From contig DBWN01000233.1 of the NCBI GenBank assembly GCA_002308935.1, forward strand, positions 1-11,633: DNA of 11,633 nt, read 5' to 3'. The notes below the pieces were generated by a model. That model had not been told where the DNA came from and ran no database searches. It saw only the letters and a program-made list of their open reading frames with translations. Of this stretch, positions 8,221 through 11,633 are shown in pieces. Source of the DNA: Bacteroidales bacterium UBA1237. GTDB taxonomy: Bacteria; Bacteroidota; Bacteroidia; Bacteroidales; UBA932. The translations under genes and the position numbers were made by a program. Positions within the stretch are counted from its first letter, which is position 1, and the number at the start of each line of letters is the position of its first letter.

Positions 8221-8952
8221 CTATTGGGCGAGGAACTGGTAGACAATGTTGCCTGCTTGTCTTGCAGGGGCTTTCGGGTCTGATGAGAACTTGGAAAGCC
8301 TTGCCGCCCTTATTGCGAATTCCCTCAGGCAGCGGTCATCAGTGGATACTTCCTCCTGGATTTTGGCTCCGGTGACGTTGCCTGCGTTGTCCACGGTAAT
8401 TATAACGGTTACCATGCCGCCTCCGTAGCATCTGTATGCAGGAATGGGGAGTTTGCTGGCTTTCCTGCCTTCAAGGTAGTACGACACCACAGACGGACCG
8501 GAATACTCCCTGACGGGCTGTTCCTCTTTCTTTGTGGGAGTGGGGGGAGCCACGGGTGCGTAATCCTCGTCAGGCTCGAGGTCTATTCCGTCACGCAATT
8601 CCTGTGCGAGCCTTTCAGCGTCTTCGTAGAGTTTCTCGGCATCAGTTCCTCGATCGTCCTTGAGGGTTGCCCTGTTGACAGCCACGTTCCTGAAATTTGT
8701 CTGGCTGCTTCCGCTCAGAAGTTCGTCAAGACGGTTAGATATCTCTTCATCGAAGGCTTCCTGCTCCACCCTTTCCCTCTCTTCCTGTTCCATCTTCTCA
8801 ATCTCTTCTTCCCTGGAGAAGTCGATGACGAAGGAATTGTCCCTCCTCAGGGTCGCTCCTATCTGGGCAAGCAGCAATATGATAATCACCGTGAGGTGTA
8901 CGATCACGGTGATATATATTCCTGCCTTGTCTTCACTTGAGAGTTTTCCCAT
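8221..8952 (-). CDS. TonB-family energy transducer-like protein
   Basis: This 243-residue protein has the TonB/TolA layout: a short cytoplasmic start, one membrane helix (about 12-34), a long periplasmic linker and a C-terminal domain. The linker is unusual: it begins with a strongly acidic, coiled-coil-like stretch (REEEIEKMEQEERERVEQE, about 47-65). Only later does it have a short Pro-rich piece (VAPPTPTKKEEQP). The C-terminal domain (about 155-243) has the TonB-like GGGMVTVIITVDNAGNVTGAKI strand pair and ends with AARLSKF and IVYQFLAQ. It contains the only two cysteines, C175 and C208, which may form a disulfide in the periplasm. TonB proteins link ExbB/ExbD motion to outer-membrane transporters. 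Here the gene is last in an asnS-udk operon, 27 bases after udk. Its partner could be the ExbD encoded upstream of asnS, but that is inferred. Confidence 0.83.
   Translation of the reverse strand: MGKLSSEDKAGIYITVIVHLTVIIILLLAQIGATLRRDNSFVIDFSREEEIEKMEQEERERVEQEAFDEEISNRLDELLSGSSQTNFRNVAVNRATLKDDRGTDAEKLYEDAERLAQELRDGIDLEPDEDYAPVAPPTPTKKEEQPVREYSGPSVVSYYLEGRKASKLPIPAYRCYGGGMVTVIITVDNAGNVTGAKIQEEVSTDDRCLREFAIRAARLSKFSSDPKAPARQAGNIVYQFLAQ
8885..8913 (-). repeat. Inverted repeat near the start of the TonB-like gene
   Basis: ATCACCGTGA (8885-8894) and TCACGGTGAT (8904-8913) form a perfect ten-pair stem with a nine-base loop. It lies about 40-70 bases inside the coding region, in the part coding for the membrane helix. 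Each arm encodes a Thr-Val-Ile triplet, so protein repetition may explain it. An mRNA hairpin is possible. Confidence 0.4.
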
Positions 8953-8979
8953 ATTGAGGAGTGTAAGGCGTTATTTGGA

Positions 8980-9612
8980 TTAACGTTTCTTCTTGGCTTC
9001 GATTTTGGAGAGTGTACGTTCGATTGTGGCCGAGATAACGTCAATTGCTACTACATTGTGTCCTCCTTGAGGGATGATGATGTCAGCGTAGCGTTTGCTC
9101 GGTTCGATGAACTGGAGGTGCATCGGCTTCACGGTCTCGCTGTAGTGCTCTATCGCTGTGGCGATGTTCCTTCCTCTCTCTTCTATATCCCTGACTATGA
9201 TTCTCATCAGACGGTCGTCATCGTCGGCGTCCACGAAAATCTTGATGTTCATCTGGTCCCTCAGCTCCTTGCAAGTGAAAATGAGGATTCCTTCGACTAT
9301 GATCACGTCAGCCGGTTCGACGGTAAGAGTCTCGGTCTTGCTCCTTGAACAAGTGATATAGGAGTATATCGGCTGTTCAATGGTCTTGCCTTGCTTGAGT
9401 TCCCTTACCTGCTGGCATAGCAGTTTCCAGTCGATCGCGTCAGGATGATCGAAGTTGATCTTCTGCCTTTCCTCGAGAGGAAGGTGGCTGGAATCCTTGT
9501 AATAAGAATCCTGGGGTATCACGACAACTCTTCCGGAGAGTTGCTTTGTTATTGCTTTCACGACGGTGGTCTTACCAGATCCTGAACCGCCAGCTATTCC
9601 GATTACCAGCAT
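8980..9612 (-). CDS. udk: Uridine kinase
   Basis: This 210-residue cytosolic P-loop kinase phosphorylates uridine and cytidine to UMP and CMP in pyrimidine salvage. The Walker A motif GGSGSGKTT is at 8-16. Family blocks QDSYYKD, FDHPDAID, PIYSY and ADVIIVEGILIF follow in the expected order, and length matches bacterial Udk (about 205-215). It begins 32 bases after asnS and ends 27 bases before the TonB-like gene, so it is the middle gene of a - strand operon. The C terminus ends in a basic tail (EAKKKR). Phosphoribulokinase belongs to the same superfamily, but these motifs and the length fit Udk. Confidence 0.96.
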   Translation of the reverse strand: MLVIGIAGGSGSGKTTVVKAITKQLSGRVVVIPQDSYYKDSSHLPLEERQKINFDHPDAIDWKLLCQQVRELKQGKTIEQPIYSYITCSRSKTETLTVEPADVIIVEGILIFTCKELRDQMNIKIFVDADDDDRLMRIIVRDIEERGRNIATAIEHYSETVKPMHLQFIEPSKRYADIIIPQGGHNVVAIDVISATIERTLSKIEAKKKR

Positions 9613-9644
9613 AGTGTATGAGGGTTTATGTGTTTGTCGAAGGA

Positions 9645-11045
9645 TTAGAATTCAGCGTTCTTGGGAGTCCTGGGGAAAGGAATGACGTCACGGATGTTGC
9701 TCATGCCGGTGACGAAGAGCAGCAGCCTCTCGAATCCCAGTCCGAAGCCTGAATGGGGAACGGTACCGAATCTTCTGGTATCGATGTACCATTCGAGGTT
9801 CTTCCTGCTCATTCCGAGTTCGTCGATCCTCTGCTCGAGTTTCTCAAGGGATGCCTCCCTTTCGCTTCCACCGATGATTTCACCGATCTTCGGGAACAGC
9901 ACATCCATGCCGCGAACGGTCTTTCCGTCCTCATTCTGCTTCATGTAGAAGGCCTTGATGTCCTTAGGGAAATCAATCAGGATGACAGGTCTCTTGAAGT
10001 ACTGTTCAACCAGATACCTCTCGTGTTCGCTCTGGAAATCAGTTCCCCAATGGACGGGATACTCAAACTGGTGACCGTTGGCTACAGCCTCTTCAAGAAT
10101 GCTTACAGCCTCGGTATAGGTTACCTTCCTGAACTCGATTCCGAGCACGCTCTTGAGTCTTTCGATGAGGCCGTCATCGTACTTGTTGTTGAGGAATGTG
10201 AGGTCATCCATGCAGTTGTCGAGAGCATACTGGACAAGATATTTGACGAATTCCTCAGCGAGTGCCATGTCATCGTTGATGTCATAGAACGCCATTTCAG
10301 GTTCAATCATCCAGAACTCGGCGAGATGTCTCGGGGTGTTGGAGTTCTCTGCTCTGAAGGTAGGGCCGAAAGTGTAGATTTCACCTACAGCAGTAGCACC
10401 GAGCTCTCCCTCAAGCTGTCCGCTCACGGTAAGGCTGGTCTTCTTTCCGAAGAAGTCCTTGCTGAAGTCAACTTTTCCGTTGTGAACGGGGACGTTGGCG
10501 AGGTCCATGGTAGTAACCTGGAACATGTCTCCTGCACCCTCAGCATCAGACTCTGTGATAAGAGGAGTGTTCAGATATACGAAACCTTTGTCGTTGAAGA
10601 ATTTGTGAATGGCGAAAGCCATGGCGTGGCGGATTCTGAGAACGGCACCGAAAGTGTTAGTGCGGAGTCTCATATGGGCTACGCTCCTGAGGTATTCCAG
10701 CGAAGTGTCCTTCTTCTGGAGAGGATACCTCATCGGATCGCATTCTCCGAAGAGTTCAATCTCCTTGGCTTGGATCTCTACTGCCTGTCCGCTTCCTACT
10801 GATGCGACAAGTTCACCGGTTACACCGATGCTGGCGCCGGTTGTGATCTTCTTCAGAAGTTCCTCGTCAAAGTTTTCGGTGTTGACGACCACCTGTATAT
10901 TATTGACTGTCGAACCGTCGTTGAGGGCAATGAATTTAACCTGCTTGTTTCCTCTTTTTGTCCTTACCCAACCTTTGGCGAGGACTGTTCCTCCGGGCTC
11001 GCTGCAGAGCAAGTCCTTGACTTTAGTTCTGACGATAGTGTCCAT
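9645..11045 (-). CDS. asnS: Asparaginyl-tRNA synthetase
   Basis: This 466-residue class IIb aminoacyl-tRNA synthetase charges tRNA(Asn) with asparagine. An N-terminal OB-fold anticodon-binding domain (about 17-105, with [18 protein letters not shown]) precedes the catalytic core. Motif 2 is [21 protein letters not shown] (230-250) and motif 3 is [16 protein letters not shown] (433-448) with the ATP-binding R440. The sequence around motif 2 ([12 protein letters not shown]) and the full length favour AsnRS over AspRS or LysRS. A roughly 25-residue segment between TMDLANVP and LTVSGQ is also normal in AsnRS. The start at 11045 is 63 bases downstream of a Bacteroidota -7 box. The gene leads an operon with udk and the TonB-like gene. 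Confidence 0.97.
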   Translation of the reverse strand: MDTIVRTKVKDLLCSEPGGTVLAKGWVRTKRGNKQVKFIALNDGSTVNNIQVVVNTENFDEELLKKITTGASIGVTGELVASVGSGQAVEIQAKEIELFGECDPMRYPLQKKDTSLEYLRSVAHMRLRTNTFGAVLRIRHAMAFAIHKFFNDKGFVYLNTPLITESDAEGAGDMFQVTTMDLANVPVHNGKVDFSKDFFGKKTSLTVSGQLEGELGATAVGEIYTFGPTFRAENSNTPRHLAEFWMIEPEMAFYDINDDMALAEEFVKYLVQYALDNCMDDLTFLNNKYDDGLIERLKSVLGIEFRKVTYTEAVSILEEAVANGHQFEYPVHWGTDFQSEHERYLVEQYFKRPVILIDFPKDIKAFYMKQNEDGKTVRGMDVLFPKIGEIIGGSEREASLEKLEQRIDELGMSRKNLEWYIDTRRFGTVPHSGFGLGFERLLLFVTGMSNIRDVIPFPRTPKNAEF

Positions 11046-11108
11046 ACTTGTAAATTGCTGTTTTATTAGATATACCCTCTTCTTGGGGGCAGTTGTTTCT
11101 CAATCATG

Positions 11109-11116
11109 CAAATATA
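11109..11116 (-). promoter_or_regulatory. Bacteroidota-type promoter -7 box for asnS operon
   Basis: On the - strand the sequence reads TATATTTG followed by CATG, an exact fit to the TAnnTTTG consensus. It is 63 bases before the asnS ATG, giving a leader of about 55 nucleotides. No good -33 TTTG is seen at the usual distance; a TTG occurs only 12 bases upstream. It probably drives asnS-udk-TonB-like. Confidence 0.6.
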
Positions 11117-11204
11117 GTCATTTTCCCACAATAGGGCGGTATATTATCGTTTGAGTTTTCACTTGGATGGAATCGTTCGCTATCACAACTGCATGTATAC
11201 GGAA

Positions 11205-11236
11205 GAAGGCGGCCCCGTTTGGAGTCGCCTTCCTTC
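11205..11236 (-). terminator. Hairpin downstream of the ExbD-type gene
   Basis: GAAGGCG (11205-11211) and CGCCTTC (11226-11232) form a perfect seven-pair stem, extendable inward by a G-T and a C-G pair. It begins about 18 bases after the ExbD stop on the - strand. The following bases are only modestly T-rich, so termination is likely but not certain. Position between two - strand units supports it. The rest of the 208-base gap holds the asnS promoter and leader and nothing else I can identify. Confidence 0.45.
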
Positions 11237-11253
11237 TATAGTAGAGTACAGAA

Positions 11254-11633
11254 TTATTCTGTTTTACGAGCCTGGTACATGATCTTGAGTGCGGAGCAAC
11301 GTCTGAGCTCCTGCTTAACATCTGTGATGATACCCATTCTCACGTCCTGGTCGCCCTTAATGACAGTTGTCATGAACTGACGGTCAGCCTCACTCATGGC
11401 GTCACGCTCTGCAGCGATGAAGTCACGGATGTCGTCGACTGTCTTGAAGGAATCGTTCAGCTGTATACGAGCATCAGTACCGTACTGAGCCTGGAGAGCT
11501 CTGGTAGGAGGACCGATGTTGATATAAGATGACAGATCCTTGCGCTCGAGTTTCACAACTTCTGAAGCCTCGGGAAGCTTAACCTGGACCTTGTTCTCCT
11601 GGTCACGCATCTGGGTGGTAACCATGAAGAAGA
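11254..11633 (-). CDS. exbD: ExbD/TolR-family biopolymer transport protein, C-terminal part
   Basis: The frame runs off the right edge; 125 residues are visible. It starts with FFMVTT, the end of the single membrane helix in Bacteroidota ExbD proteins. The helix proper and its proton-carrying Asp lie outside the window. The periplasmic domain follows, with TTVIKGDQDVRMGIITDVKQELR, which fits the ExbD/TolR fold. With an ExbB motor protein it couples the inner-membrane proton gradient to TonB. The stop is followed by a hairpin, so it is probably the last gene of its own operon, which would be expected to hold exbB and perhaps another exbD further right. MotB-type proteins are unlikely because no OmpA-like domain is present. 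Confidence 0.88.
   Translation of the reverse strand, partial: FFMVTTQMRDQENKVQVKLPEASEVVKLERKDLSSYINIGPPTRALQAQYGTDARIQLNDSFKTVDDIRDFIAAERDAMSEADRQFMTTVIKGDQDVRMGIITDVKQELRRCSALKIMYQARKTE

Noticed and set aside
9753..10802. Open frame of 349 codons on the + strand opposite asnS
   Set aside because: It lies fully within a well-supported asnS gene, its protein looks like no known family, and long antisense frames are common opposite GC-balanced coding DNA. No promoter or leader is seen.
11118..11321. Small frame of 67 codons on the - strand overlapping the end of exbD
   Set aside because: It overlaps the conserved ExbD C terminus in another frame and runs through the hairpin and towards the asnS promoter; no family features are seen.
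1..11633. Search for a defence system, CRISPR array, toxin-antitoxin pair, insertion sequence or phage genes
   Set aside because: All substantial frames are explained by housekeeping or envelope genes, gaps are short (at most 208 bases), and no regular repeat arrays or transposase-like frames are present.

Overview
The window looks like ordinary chromosomal DNA of a member of the Bacteroidota, most likely Bacteroidales. Three observations suggest this. Two promoter-like sites carry the Bacteroidota -7 motif (TAnnTTTG). Start codons are preceded by A-rich leaders rather than strong Shine-Dalgarno sequences. The proteins read like Bacteroidota versions of their families: an M20 deacylase directly before ArgH, a short TonB protein, an ExbD and a 466-residue asparaginyl-tRNA synthetase. 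Base composition is near balanced by eye. The genus cannot be fixed from this sequence. I see no tRNA, rRNA, CRISPR array, insertion sequence, phage gene or attachment site, and no gene looks broken.

Left part, + strand. The C-terminal 203 residues of an M20 amidohydrolase of arginine biosynthesis (1-612) are followed 19 bases later by argH (632-2005), giving the last two steps of arginine synthesis. A hairpin with a T run and then a Bacteroidota promoter separate argH from the next block. That block is four closely spaced genes that may form one operon: an unrecognised 756-residue membrane-anchored protein (2154-4424), a long-chain acyl-CoA/acyl-ACP synthetase-like AMP-forming ligase (4451-6103), a dCMP deaminase-family protein (6126-6542) and an S41 C-terminal processing protease (6532-8133). 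The last two overlap by 11 bases.

Right part, - strand. The protease gene converges on a second operon, with a hairpin in the 87-base gap. Read leftwards, this operon is asnS (11045-9645), udk (9612-8980) and a TonB-family protein (8952-8221), from a promoter just upstream of asnS. Further upstream on the same strand is the C-terminal part of an ExbD-type protein (11633-11254), which ends at its own hairpin. ExbD and the TonB-like protein usually work in one energy-transduction complex, but here they are separated by two housekeeping genes.

No clearly new multi-gene system is visible. The best targets for follow-up are the unrecognised 756-residue protein, the acidic-linker TonB-like protein with exactly two cysteines, and the true substrate of the M20 enzyme (N-acetylornithine, or a succinylated or acetylated citrulline).
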